Shown here: positions 1-7,198 of the stretch, piece by piece
Layout of the letters: each line of letters begins with the position of its first letter
Numbering within the stretch: position 1 is the stretch's first letter
Made by a program: the position numbers and the translations under genes
NCBI GenBank assembly: GCA_004553485.1
Contig: SFLG01000072.1
Span: forward strand, 1-7,841
Length of the DNA: 7,841 nucleotides
Direction of reading: 5' to 3'
DNA from: Bacteroidales bacterium
Lineage (GTDB): Bacteria > Bacteroidota > Bacteroidia > Bacteroidales > Muribaculaceae
Notes under the pieces: generated by a model
The model's input: the letters and a program-made list of their open reading frames with translations, nothing else
What the model was told of the DNA's origin: nothing
Databases searched by the model: none

Positions 1-176
1 GTCACCTCATCCCCGCCGGCACCGGCCTGCGCATCTACGACAGCCTTGTCGTGGGCGCCACCGACGACCCCGACGGCCAGACACCCTACGACAGCTACCG
101 TGCTGACGACGTCCTCGACACCGTCTCCGTCGCCGACATCGACAACACCCCCGTCACCGAACTCCCCAACGAGTAA
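1..176 (+). CDS. rpoC: RNA polymerase beta' subunit, C-terminal end (partial)
   Basis: This is the last 57 codons of a gene that begins before the window; the complete codons start at base 3 and the TAA stop is at 174-176. The visible peptide opens with HLIPAGTGLRIYDSLVVG, which matches the conserved C-terminal stretch of bacterial RpoC (…LIPAGTG.R.Y…). It then runs into an acidic, poorly conserved tail rich in Asp, Thr and Val and ending in ELPNE, as is common in Bacteroidetes RpoC. RpoC is the largest catalytic subunit of DNA-dependent RNA polymerase and is normally co-transcribed with rpoB. An intrinsic terminator lies 22 bases after the stop, so this is the end of the operon. The identification rests on a short but characteristic motif. 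Confidence 0.85.
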   Translation, partial: HLIPAGTGLRIYDSLVVGATDDPDGQTPYDSYRADDVLDTVSVADIDNTPVTELPNE

Positions 177-197
177 TCACATCAACCTCCAATAAAC

Positions 198-222
198 AAA
201 GGCGCCCCCACCGGGCGCCTTT
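198..222 (+). terminator. Intrinsic terminator after rpoC
   Basis: A perfect 10-bp GC-rich stem (AAAGGCGCCC at 198-207 pairing with GGGCGCCTTT at 213-222) closes a 5-base CCACC loop. The T-rich stretch after it is broken (TTTGTCGTTATTT), but the leading A run and trailing T run of the stem make it a standard rho-independent terminator. It starts 22 bases after the rpoC stop and would end the rpoBC transcript. Confidence 0.85.
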
Positions 223-230
223 GTCGTTAT

Positions 231-404
231 TTAGCTGTACCATGCCAATGTAGGGATGCTCCTTGGAGCATCCGCAAAATGAGTGCCGGAAGTCGGCCTA
301 TTGGCGGATGAACCAGGATACATCCCTGCTTTTGACGTTAGAAACGGCCTGTTTGACACGACATTTTGCAGATTGCCAAAGAGGAAGTTCCTTACCGCAC
401 GAAA
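231..404. other. Intergenic stretch between two converging genes
   Basis: No credible gene is visible in this stretch. Short open frames exist on both strands (for example 231-455 minus and 263-478 plus), but they resemble no known protein and overlap the terminator hairpins. The base composition is more AT-rich than in the neighbouring genes. The only structure seen before the minus-strand terminator is the hairpin at 254-273. No Bacteroidetes-type promoter (TTTG…TAnnTTTG) was found. Confidence 0.5.
254..273. repeat. Perfect short inverted repeat (hairpin)
   Basis: GGATGCTCC (254-262) and GGAGCATCC (265-273) are exact reverse complements separated by only TT. No T tract follows on either strand, so it does not look like a simple intrinsic terminator. 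It lies between the converging rpoC and giant surface-protein genes. It could be a protein-binding palindrome, a remnant of a dispersed repeat or a secondary 3'-end structure; the sequence does not decide. Confidence 0.5.
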
Positions 405-449
405 AGTGGCTTCCGGCCGCCGGTGTATACCGGTCGGCGGGAAGCCACT
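401..449 (-). terminator. Intrinsic terminator of the giant surface-protein gene
   Basis: The outer stem pairs 405-414 with 440-449 (10 bp). The inner part continues with one G/G mismatch and one bulge, and is closed by CCGGT (420-424) against ACCGG (429-433) around a GTAT loop, giving a nearly continuous stem of about 19 bp. On the minus strand the stem runs directly into TTTTC (405-401). The structure starts 26 bases after the stop codon of the minus-strand gene, so that gene is the last in its transcript. Confidence 0.85.
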
Positions 450-474
450 GTCCAATCAATAATGGAATGAAAAA

Positions 475-3400
475 TTAGCGAATCACGATGCGCTTGGTGG
501 CACCGACGGCGCGGACGATGTAGACGCCCTGCGGGAGGCCGGCGAGGCTGACGGTAGTGGCGCCGTTGAGGCCGGCGTGGTGAGCCACACGGAGGCCGGC
601 GGTGCTGAAGACCTCGATGTCGTAGCCGGTAGCGTCAGTGGTGACGCGGAGGTTGCCTGCTGCGTACGAGATATCCGTGCCCTCTGCGGCGGCAATGCCC
701 TCCACACCGAGGGTGCTGTCGTAGGTGGCGCGTACAAGTGCATGCTGCGAGTGGCCGGCGGCGGTCATCGTGACAATGAACTCGACGGGTTCGGAAACGT
801 TGCGGGTTGCGCGTGCCTGTACGGGTGCAGTCATCTTGAGAGTGCTTCCATCAACGGAGATGTTCAGGCCCTCGACGGATGCGTCGGTGTTGTCATTGGC
901 GTGCAGACGGTATACCTCAGTGACTCCGGCAGCGTGGTCGAATAGAGAGCTGAGGTCGTAGCCGTCGCTGCCGACTGTGATTGCCTTAGCCTCGAGGTCG
1001 GCGGGGAGAGCGCCGAGGCGGTCGATGCATACATACGTGGGCGTATTGAGACCGTAGCTGCCCTTTTCCGAGCCGTCGAACGAGAAGTCGAGACGAGTCA
1101 CTGCGCCGAGGCTGCGGAGGTCTACCCATTCCCATTTGTCGGAGATGTAGCGGTCAGCTTCGTTGGCTGAGCGGTAGTCGCCGAGGTAGTAGTCGAGCGA
1201 CGACGATGTGCCGTCGGCCTTGGTGCCTTTGACGGTTACCTTGAACCAGCTGCCACTTGCGAAGGGCTGTGCATATCCGTCTCCTTTGAGCATCGACGAG
1301 TATGCGTAGGCGCTGTTGGCGAGGTAAACGCCGGGGATGACGACACCGTCGGCGTTGTTGGTGACGACAATACCCTGGCCCTGCGGATAGGCGACGGCGA
1401 AGTTGTTGCCGTCGAAAGCACCGCCGGGAGCCGAGCGGAACTGATGCTCCAGGCCGTCAAAGTCTTTCTCGGTCTCGTTGCCCGGGGTAAATCCGTACCA
1501 GAAGTTGTATTCGGGCATCGCGCAGTAGTCAAAGGCGAACGAGCCGCTGTAGAAACGACCTTCCGCCTCTGCGGGGAAGAGGTCGGCGCCATGGGCGAGC
1601 GCTATGTCCTCGAAGTCGGCTATGGCATTGTCGCCGTACACCTCGACATTGCGGAGGGTGCTTGCGGTCTGGCCATCGGCCGAGGTTACGGTAACTTTGT
1701 AACGGGTAGAGACGGCGGGCGAGACGGTGAGTGAGGCAGTGGTGCCGGCCTGAGTGCCGTCCTGAGCTGTCCATACGTACGACAGAGGAGCGTCACCGCC
1801 TGCGGCACCGGCGTCAAGAGTGATGTTTTCGCCGGCGTTGATGACAGGGATTTCCTCCAGGTCCTGGTCGGTGACGGTGAGCGTGGGGATGACGCGTGCG
1901 GTGCTGAAGGGCTCGGTAGCGACAATCTCCGACTCAACTCCGGCGTCGCTTACGGCCAGGATGAAGATGCGGTAGGCTGTCGAGCTCTTGAGATTGCCGA
2001 GAACGACTGTGGCGTTGACATCGGCAGAGGCGTCGATGCTCTTGCCGGCCTTGATGGCCTCGGCGGTGGCTGTCTCCTCGCCGGTGCTCATCTCAACGGC
2101 AAGGGCGTATTGGCGGCAGGCCATGTTCCAGCGGGTGTTCAGGGTTGCCGATGCGGTGGTGATGGCGCTGACGGTGGGATATCCTTCGACCATCGCGGGA
2201 GCGTCCTGCGACAGGGGTACATACTCGTAGGCGCCGACGGTGAGGGCGGTCGCGGGACGGGCGTTGCCGTCGATGTCGTCGGTGACGAAAGAGCAGGGGA
2301 GGCCGACGTTGAGGCCTTCGCACGAAGCGAGGCGAGAGTTTGTTTCCGAAGCGAACTGCGGGGCGGCGGCAAAGTTGCTGTCATCCTTGGTGACAATCTT
2401 GTCGACGGTGCCCTGCAGGGCGTTGCGTTTCAGCTGATAGCCGTCGATGTCGGTTTCGTTCCAGAACTTGTCGACGGTAGCTGTCTTTGTGCAGGCATTG
2501 GCGAGTATATTGTCGTGGACGAAGACATTCTGCGGGTTGTACTTGCCCGTTGTGGACAACAGATAAGCCTCGGAGCCCGATACGCGCATGGTGTTATATG
2601 CCACCTCGACGTTGCGGATGTCGTTGCTGGCAAAGAATACACGGGCATAGACGCTTGCGGCGCCGTTGAGGATGACATCGTTGTTGAAGATGCGCACGGG
2701 AGTGTCTACAGTGCCGTAGACGCCGTCGCGGAGATATATGCCGTTGTTGTCGTTCGAGCCGGTGCTGACGATGCGGTTGTGGCTGACTACGGAGGCGAAG
2801 CGCAGGCGTGTAAGCTCAAGACCGGAGTAGTTCTTGGGAGCGGCGCTGTGCGTCACGGTGTTGCCGGTGACGGTGGCGTTGTCCTCGGCATAGATATAGA
2901 TGCCGGTGCGTCCGGCGTCGCTGACGGTGTTGCCGCGGACCACAAGGCCGGTCTCCTTGGGCAGGGCAACATACGACGTGCCGCCCAGATACAGGGCGTA
3001 GCGGCCGCCGGTGAGGCGGCAGTTTTCTATCGTCATGTAGTCGTTGTTATGGCCGGCCTCGTTGATGCTGACATAATTGCGGAAAAGGTTGATGCCGCTG
3101 TAGTCGGTGGCCATGTCGGCGGTGACGGTGCAGCCGCGCAGGGTGAAGTGCGGGCAGTCTTCCTTGACGATTATGCCGTTCTTGTATTTCTGACTGCCTG
3201 CGGCGACGGTAATGCCCTCGATGGTCAGCCAGGGAGTATCCTTGACGCTGACGATGGCCTCGTTGGCCGAGGACGAGTAGTTGCCGGTGAGCACTACGCC
3301 GTCGGCTTTGCCCGAAGCGCTGCGGATGATGACGGGCGAGGTTTCGCAGGCACCGGGAGCGCCGGTGAAGGCTACATTCTCGGCGTAGGTGCCGTCGGCG

Positions 3401-6400
3401 ACCCAGAATGTCACGGGACCCTCGATACCGCCTGCCAGAGCGGTGGCGGCGGCGGCGAAGGTGGCGTAGTCGGCATTGTCGCCTCCGATGGTGAAGGTGC
3501 CTTTAAGACCGCCGCGGACGGTGCGCGTGAAGGCGTCGGCCGGGAGCTCGCTGACGGGAGCGCCGTTGAAGGCGATGCCGGCGAGGCGGGCCGAGACGGT
3601 GTTGCCGACGGCGGCGTTGCCGTCGATGTCGGCGGTGACGGCGAAGTAGTGGTCGCCGTTGCGCGTGAGGTCTACGTCACCCTCGAAGGTGACGGTGCCC
3701 TGCGGGTTGTCTACGCTTGCCACGGGACGTGCCAGGGCGGCGTTGAACTTGGACAGGTCGCCCATATAATATAGGTGTGCGGCCTTGATGTCGGCAGCGG
3801 CGGTGCAGCCCGACAGGTCGACGGAGATGCCGCCGATTTTGTTGTCGCCCTTGTCGCCTTCGACAGTGGTCTTGACAATCATCAGGGGAGCGTCGCTGTT
3901 GCCGCGCAGGACATTGGCGTCGGCAGCGGCAGCGGCGGTGACCCCGGAGAGGGTGTAGTCAATCTTCTTGTGCAGGCCGACGGTCATAGTGAAGCCCTCG
4001 AGGGTGCTTCCGCTTGGACCGCTCACGGTGACGGTCATCGAGCCGTCGGCGGCGGTGGAGACGAGAGCCTTGGGCCCGTTGGTAGTGCTGTATCCGGTGA
4101 CCGAACCCAGTGAGGCGGCCTCGTCGGCCTTACGGCCGGAGTAAACGTAGATGTGTCCGTTGCCGATGCTGAACTGCGAGGCGTCAAGGGTGATGGCATA
4201 GCCTTCCTCCTTTGGCACGAAGATATACGTGGCGGCGATGCGGCTCGAAATCTTGCCCTCGGCGCCGCCGTCATCGTACCAGGTCATGGGTGATGAGATT
4301 GTCATCAGATGTTCGCCGGCGCTGAGCACGATGATGTACTTGACAAGACGGCCGCCTTCGGGGTTGCCCCCGGTGAGCGCGTCGGTGACATTGTCGGCGT
4401 CGGTGACGGAGGTTACGCCGATGCGTACGTTTGTGTCGACGGCGGCATCTTCCTTGATGTCGGCTTCGACGAAGAACCAGTTGTTACCCTCGGTAAGAAG
4501 AGCCGAACCGGTTACCTTGGCTTCGGCTCCGGGGTTCTGGACAGTGCCGAAGAGTACGGCGTCCTCGCGGCTGCCGGTGGTGGAACTATAGACGCTGACG
4601 GCGCTGACAGCGTCGGCGCCGTCGATGGAGAGGCTAATGGCCTCAATCTTTTTCTGGGTAAGGTTGCCCTCGGTGACGAGGGAGAAGTCGAGCATGCGCT
4701 CGCCGCTTGCACCGGCGGCCAGTGCCGAGGCGACGGGACGGCTTGCCTCAACCCCTGTCACTGTCATGGCGTGATTGACGAAGGGTTTGACGGTGGCCTC
4801 CCATCCGGCCTCGGTACTGTACGAATATTCGGTGTTGGGATTGAAGACGACGGTGAGTGTACCGTCGGCGGCTGTCGAGCGCAGACGTCCGGCAGGACCG
4901 GTGGTGCGGTTGCCGGAGTTCATCTCCCACAGCATGTTCTCGGCCTTGGCCTCGCGTCCGCTGTAGACGGCGAACTTGGCGGAGCTGCCGCATTTGAACG
5001 AGCTGAAGTTTATCTCGGCCACGGCGCCTTTTTCGGCGGGGACAAAGACGGTGACCTCGTCGGTGGTGCCGATGTTGTATTTCTTGGCGTAGGTGACGGA
5101 AGGATTGTAGGTGGGCAGGAAGTCCCATGCGTCGTATAGGATGACCTCGTGCGTGCTGGGAACCGAGCTGTAGGTGTTGGCTATGGTGACGGTGCCCGTG
5201 GCGCCCTCTACGGTATGGTCGGCGTCACCGATTTTGACGCCGGAGACGCCGAGGGTGAGCTGTGCGTCGTTGAGCAGGTCGTCGGCCATGTCGGCCACGA
5301 CGGTGAAGTTGTTGTGACCCTCGATCAGCTCGCAGTTGGCGGCGAGGGCAAGGGCGGCGCTGCCGTCGGCGGGACCGGCGACGAGGGTGGCTTTGGAGAT
5401 GTCTGTACCGGGCTTTTCGCCGAACGCGTATACGCGTACGTTCTTAAATGCCGCAGGGAGGTTGCAGGTGCCGTTGATACCGGTGAGTTTCAGCGGCGAG
5501 GCGTTGTTGTCGGTGAGGATATCGAAGGCGGCGAGAGACACGTTCTTCTGTCCTGCCGAAACGGTCCCGGCTGTCGCGGGGTTGCTGCCGTTGACACTTG
5601 AGAAGGTCATGTTGCCGGGCAGATACTGCGTGACAACGGCCTCGAAGCCGTCCTTGGGTATGCCGGTGGTGCTGACGAGCTTGACTGTCAGCGAGCCGTC
5701 CTCGGCTGTTGATTTGAGAAATCTTGTCTCGGTGAGCAGGGTGGCAAGCAGCGGGGCGCTGTCATCGCGTCCATTGTAGACGGTGAGAATGTCGTTCTTG
5801 CCGGTGCTCGAGGTGTTGAAGAGATCGAGCTTCGAGAAGTCGACTTTGACCTTTTGGTCTGCGGTTGCGGGAACGAAGGTGACCATCCCGCTGAAATTCT
5901 CGCTGATTTTGCCGTCCTTGCCGCCGTCGTCATAGAAGTCGATGGCGTCGCCGACTGTATAGGTGACGTGGTCGGTGCCGATGAGCACATAAGGCAGAAT
6001 TTCGGTGGTCTCGGCATTATTGGCTACGCTACGGGATGTGCCGTCCACGGTCAGAGCCGTCACAGGTACGGCGGGGATTGTGCCGGTGAAGTCGGCGGGC
6101 AGGTCGGCTACGATTATAAGGCGGTTGTCGCCGCTGTTGAGGACGAGGTCGCTGACGGACAGAGTTGCGGCGCCGTCCTTCGCTGTGGCAAGGGGCGTGG
6201 CGCCGACCTTGCCCCGATAGACGCGAACGCCCTTGAACTCGGCGGCGTTGAGCTGCGACAGGTCAAAGGTGGCGTTGTTGAGGGTCAGCGGATTGCCTCC
6301 GCCGTCCATGTTGACGTTCAGTATGGCAATCTCGGCGTTGCGTTTGCCGCGCCAGGGAGCGGCTACGGTCTCGGTGAAGGCGCTGCCGTACTCCATGTCC

Positions 6401-6912
6401 TTGAGAGACATGCTGGTGACGGTGATGGTGAAGCCTTTCTGGCTGTTGGCACTGCTTGAGTGGAAACCGAACGACAATTTGCCGTCGGGGGAGGTAGACG
6501 TGTACGTCTCGCCGGCGTTGGCAGCGGTGAATTTCTTCACCCAGCCTGCAGGCAGGTATGTTGACTGTTCTTTGCCGTCTGAGGTGCCTGAGCCGACTTT
6601 CCCGATTGCACCGTCGTAGGCGAGGAGGTAGTTGCTGTCTTCGAGGTCGATTTCCTCGATTTTGACGGTGATGACCTCGCCGGCGTTGGCCGGAACAAAG
6701 ACCACTCCGCAGTCGCGGTAGCCGGGTATGGTGGTTCCTGACTGCGACTTGAAAGTGATGGAGCCGGTAACCTTGTACGGCTCGTCCAGACCGTCGCTCG
6801 TGCGCATGTAGTACACGCCGGCGCTCTCGTCCCAGGCGGCCTGCACGGTCGACGGCAAGAGTACCGTCACCGCAAGCAGCAGGGTGAGTGTTAGTTGTCT
6901 GATAAAGTTCAT
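475..6912 (-). CDS. Giant multidomain T9SS-secreted surface protein with CUB-like, beta-helix and DUF4465-like domains, under a B12 riboswitch
   Basis: This 2145-residue protein has a type I signal peptide (residues 1-25, likely cut after VQA) and no lipobox cysteine. Domains by approximate residue are: CUB-like 26-168, 308-427, 584-710 and 858-980, each followed by a beta module resembling BNR_assoc_N (169-305, 430-583, 711-857, 981-1132). Then come a right-handed beta-helix (1134-1560), FN3-like (1567-1668), Ig/PKD-like (1671-1757), DUF4465-like (1763-1967), an unassigned beta-rich spacer (1968-2065) and a T9SS type A sorting domain (2069-2145, ending KRIVIR). The likely fate is export by Sec, crossing the outer membrane by T9SS, and surface attachment or release. 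No catalytic site was recognised, so it is probably a binding or scaffold protein. The start at 6912 is supported by the signal peptide and AT-rich upstream DNA. The gene stands alone, with a B12 riboswitch and terminator upstream and a terminator downstream. By recollection, DUF4465 also occurs in the B12-binding BtuH lipoproteins, so a corrinoid-related role is inferred, not shown. Gene call certain; function open. Confidence 0.93.
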   Translation of the reverse strand: MNFIRQLTLTLLLAVTVLLPSTVQAAWDESAGVYYMRTSDGLDEPYKVTGSITFKSQSGTTIPGYRDCGVVFVPANAGEVITVKIEEIDLEDSNYLLAYDGAIGKVGSGTSDGKEQSTYLPAGWVKKFTAANAGETYTSTSPDGKLSFGFHSSSANSQKGFTITVTSMSLKDMEYGSAFTETVAAPWRGKRNAEIAILNVNMDGGGNPLTLNNATFDLSQLNAAEFKGVRVYRGKVGATPLATAKDGAATLSVSDLVLNSGDNRLIIVADLPADFTGTIPAVPVTALTVDGTSRSVANNAETTEILPYVLIGTDHVTYTVGDAIDFYDDGGKDGKISENFSGMVTFVPATADQKVKVDFSKLDLFNTSSTGKNDILTVYNGRDDSAPLLATLLTETRFLKSTAEDGSLTVKLVSTTGIPKDGFEAVVTQYLPGNMTFSSVNGSNPATAGTVSAGQKNVSLAAFDILTDNNASPLKLTGINGTCNLPAAFKNVRVYAFGEKPGTDISKATLVAGPADGSAALALAANCELIEGHNNFTVVADMADDLLNDAQLTLGVSGVKIGDADHTVEGATGTVTIANTYSSVPSTHEVILYDAWDFLPTYNPSVTYAKKYNIGTTDEVTVFVPAEKGAVAEINFSSFKCGSSAKFAVYSGREAKAENMLWEMNSGNRTTGPAGRLRSTAADGTLTVVFNPNTEYSYSTEAGWEATVKPFVNHAMTVTGVEASRPVASALAAGASGERMLDFSLVTEGNLTQKKIEAISLSIDGADAVSAVSVYSSTTGSREDAVLFGTVQNPGAEAKVTGSALLTEGNNWFFVEADIKEDAAVDTNVRIGVTSVTDADNVTDALTGGNPEGGRLVKYIIVLSAGEHLMTISSPMTWYDDGGAEGKISSRIAATYIFVPKEEGYAITLDASQFSIGNGHIYVYSGRKADEAASLGSVTGYSTTNGPKALVSTAADGSMTVTVSGPSGSTLEGFTMTVGLHKKIDYTLSGVTAAAAADANVLRGNSDAPLMIVKTTVEGDKGDNKIGGISVDLSGCTAAADIKAAHLYYMGDLSKFNAALARPVASVDNPQGTVTFEGDVDLTRNGDHYFAVTADIDGNAAVGNTVSARLAGIAFNGAPVSELPADAFTRTVRGGLKGTFTIGGDNADYATFAAAATALAGGIEGPVTFWVADGTYAENVAFTGAPGACETSPVIIRSASGKADGVVLTGNYSSSANEAIVSVKDTPWLTIEGITVAAGSQKYKNGIIVKEDCPHFTLRGCTVTADMATDYSGINLFRNYVSINEAGHNNDYMTIENCRLTGGRYALYLGGTSYVALPKETGLVVRGNTVSDAGRTGIYIYAEDNATVTGNTVTHSAAPKNYSGLELTRLRFASVVSHNRIVSTGSNDNNGIYLRDGVYGTVDTPVRIFNNDVILNGAASVYARVFFASNDIRNVEVAYNTMRVSGSEAYLLSTTGKYNPQNVFVHDNILANACTKTATVDKFWNETDIDGYQLKRNALQGTVDKIVTKDDSNFAAAPQFASETNSRLASCEGLNVGLPCSFVTDDIDGNARPATALTVGAYEYVPLSQDAPAMVEGYPTVSAITTASATLNTRWNMACRQYALAVEMSTGEETATAEAIKAGKSIDASADVNATVVLGNLKSSTAYRIFILAVSDAGVESEIVATEPFSTARVIPTLTVTDQDLEEIPVINAGENITLDAGAAGGDAPLSYVWTAQDGTQAGTTASLTVSPAVSTRYKVTVTSADGQTASTLRNVEVYGDNAIADFEDIALAHGADLFPAEAEGRFYSGSFAFDYCAMPEYNFWYGFTPGNETEKDFDGLEHQFRSAPGGAFDGNNFAVAYPQGQGIVVTNNADGVVIPGVYLANSAYAYSSMLKGDGYAQPFASGSWFKVTVKGTKADGTSSSLDYYLGDYRSANEADRYISDKWEWVDLRSLGAVTRLDFSFDGSEKGSYGLNTPTYVCIDRLGALPADLEAKAITVGSDGYDLSSLFDHAAGVTEVYRLHANDNTDASVEGLNISVDGSTLKMTAPVQARATRNVSEPVEFIVTMTAAGHSQHALVRATYDSTLGVEGIAAAEGTDISYAAGNLRVTTDATGYDIEVFSTAGLRVAHHAGLNGATTVSLAGLPQGVYIVRAVGATKRIVIR
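478..708 (-). other. T9SS type A C-terminal sorting domain
   Basis: Residues 2069-2145 have the classic layout: GNLRV, a YDIEVFSTAGLRV strand (normally .V.VYD..G..V), a VSLAGLPQGVYIVRAVG strand (normally L..G.Y.V....) and a basic final strand, KRIVIR. In T9SS bacteria this domain directs passage across the outer membrane and is removed by the PorU sortase, which can link the protein to A-type LPS. No T9SS machinery is encoded in the window. Confidence 0.85.
1012..1626 (-). other. DUF4465-like domain of the giant protein
   Basis: Residues 1763-1967 carry a run of marks of Pfam DUF4465 as I know the family: FWYGFTPGNETEK near the start, then NNFAVAY, YLANSAYAYSSMLKGDGYA, GSWFKVTVKGTKADG, LDYYLGDYR, WEWVDLRSLGAV and the closing YGLNTPTYVCIDRL. 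The family is a beta-sandwich of Bacteroidetes surface proteins. To my recollection it includes BtuH, a surface cobalamin-binding lipoprotein; that link fits the B12 riboswitch upstream of this gene but needs checking by profile search. Ligand-binding residues cannot be named from the sequence alone. Confidence 0.7.
2233..3513 (-). other. Right-handed beta-helix domain of the giant protein
   Basis: Residues 1134-1560 begin with GTFTIGGDNADYATFAAAATAL and a GPVTFWVADGTYAENV strand, the standard entry into Bacteroidetes beta-helix domains. They continue as PbH1-type coils such as NGIIVKEDCPHFTLRGCTV, GLVVRGNTVSDAGRTGIYIY, ATVTGNTV, VVSHNRIVSTGSNDNNGIYL and VRIFNNDVIL. Recurrent Asn in GN.V positions suggests an asparagine ladder. 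Such folds bind or cleave polysaccharides, but no lyase or hydrolase active site was identified, so a structural or glycan-binding role is as likely. Confidence 0.75.
3517..6837 (-). repeat. Four tandem CUB-like plus BNR_assoc_N-like module pairs (protein-level repeat)
   Basis: The first half of the giant protein is a two-part unit of about 270 residues repeated four times. The CUB-like half carries recognisable marks: FYDDGGKDGK or WYDDGGAEGK at the start (units 2 and 4), a TFVPA/IFVPK/VFVPA strand, an L.VY.GR core and a STA.DGSLTV strand before GF.A/GW.A. The second half carries V.VY/HLYY strands, a NPQGT-like turn and a GDN/GHN/GNNWFFVEAD strand (for example HYFAVTADI), typical of the BNR_assoc_N family found in Bacteroidetes secreted proteins. 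Units 1 and 3 are more diverged and lack the YDDGG motif. The repeats are visible in protein but not as obvious DNA duplications, so they are old. Domain names are from pattern recognition, not a profile search. Confidence 0.7.
6838..6912 (-). other. Sec signal peptide of the giant surface protein
   Basis: Residues 1-25 have a positive N-region (MNFIRQ), a hydrophobic core (LTLTLLLAVTVLLP) and a STVQA/AW signal peptidase I site. There is no cysteine at the cleavage point, so this is not a lipoprotein, unlike the known Bacteroides surface B12-binding proteins BtuG and BtuH. Confidence 0.85.
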
Positions 6913-6969
6913 AAAACTGAATTTGGTTAGTGATAATGATTGTTGAGTAAAGCGAATGCAACGTTAAAG

Positions 6970-6991
6970 GCCGGACGCATGTGCGTGCGGC
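6970..6991 (-). repeat. Hairpin in the leader of the giant surface-protein gene
   Basis: GCCG (6970-6973) pairs with CGGC (6988-6991) and ACGCA (6975-6979) with TGCGT (6982-6986), with one mismatch between the two helices and a 2-base loop. It begins only a few bases after the T tract of the upstream terminator and lies about 58 bases before the start codon. It may protect or shape the 5' end of read-through mRNA; no specific role can be assigned. Confidence 0.4.
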
Positions 6992-6994
6992 GAC

Positions 6995-7024
6995 AAAAAA
7001 AGGACAACCTTTAGGGCTGTCCTT
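6995..7024 (-). terminator. Intrinsic terminator between the B12 riboswitch and its gene (expression platform)
   Basis: On the minus strand, AAGGACAGCC (7024-7015) pairs with GGTTGTCCTT (7009-7000) around a CTAAA loop, and the stem runs into seven T (7001-6995). One pair is a G·U wobble on the minus-strand RNA but an A·C mismatch on the plus strand, so the structure belongs to the minus-strand transcript. It lies about 175 bases past the riboswitch core and 82 bases before the start codon of the giant protein. It is therefore the likely off-switch: cobalamin binding would favour termination. A possible competing pairing is CTGTC at 7133-7129 with GACAG at 7021-7017. Confidence 0.85.
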
Positions 7025-7198
7025 GACGGATGTTATACTCGGATGTTGAACGGACGCTTGGAATGGCATGCTCTGACCATACATGGGATTGACGTGTTGG
7101 AGGCACGTCCTGCATTGGCCTATCGCCCGACAGGGTTGCGGTCTTTGTCATTGCGTCCGACTCCGGGCTCTGTTTCCTGGAAAGCCTTGCGGGTCGTG

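Noticed and set aside
231..455. A 74-codon minus-strand frame downstream of the giant gene
   Set aside because: It starts inside the terminator hairpin, lacks a promoter and shows no recognisable protein features.
2110..3774. A 554-codon open frame on the plus strand, opposite the giant gene
   Set aside because: It lies antisense to a beta-helix region with clear protein features, its translation is repetitive Gly/Ala/Val/Asp with no recognisable domain, and long antisense frames are expected in GC-rich coding DNA.
4309..5139. A 276-codon plus-strand frame and its neighbours (3775-4113, 5149-5601, 5854-6459)
   Set aside because: All are mirror frames of the minus-strand gene with the same Gly/Val/Asp-rich composition and no promoter or start context.
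6263..7084. A 273-codon minus-strand frame overlapping the start of the giant gene
   Set aside because: It begins in the leader, passes through the leader terminator and then becomes Arg/His/Gln-rich, a typical shifted-frame reading. The real frame has a signal peptide.
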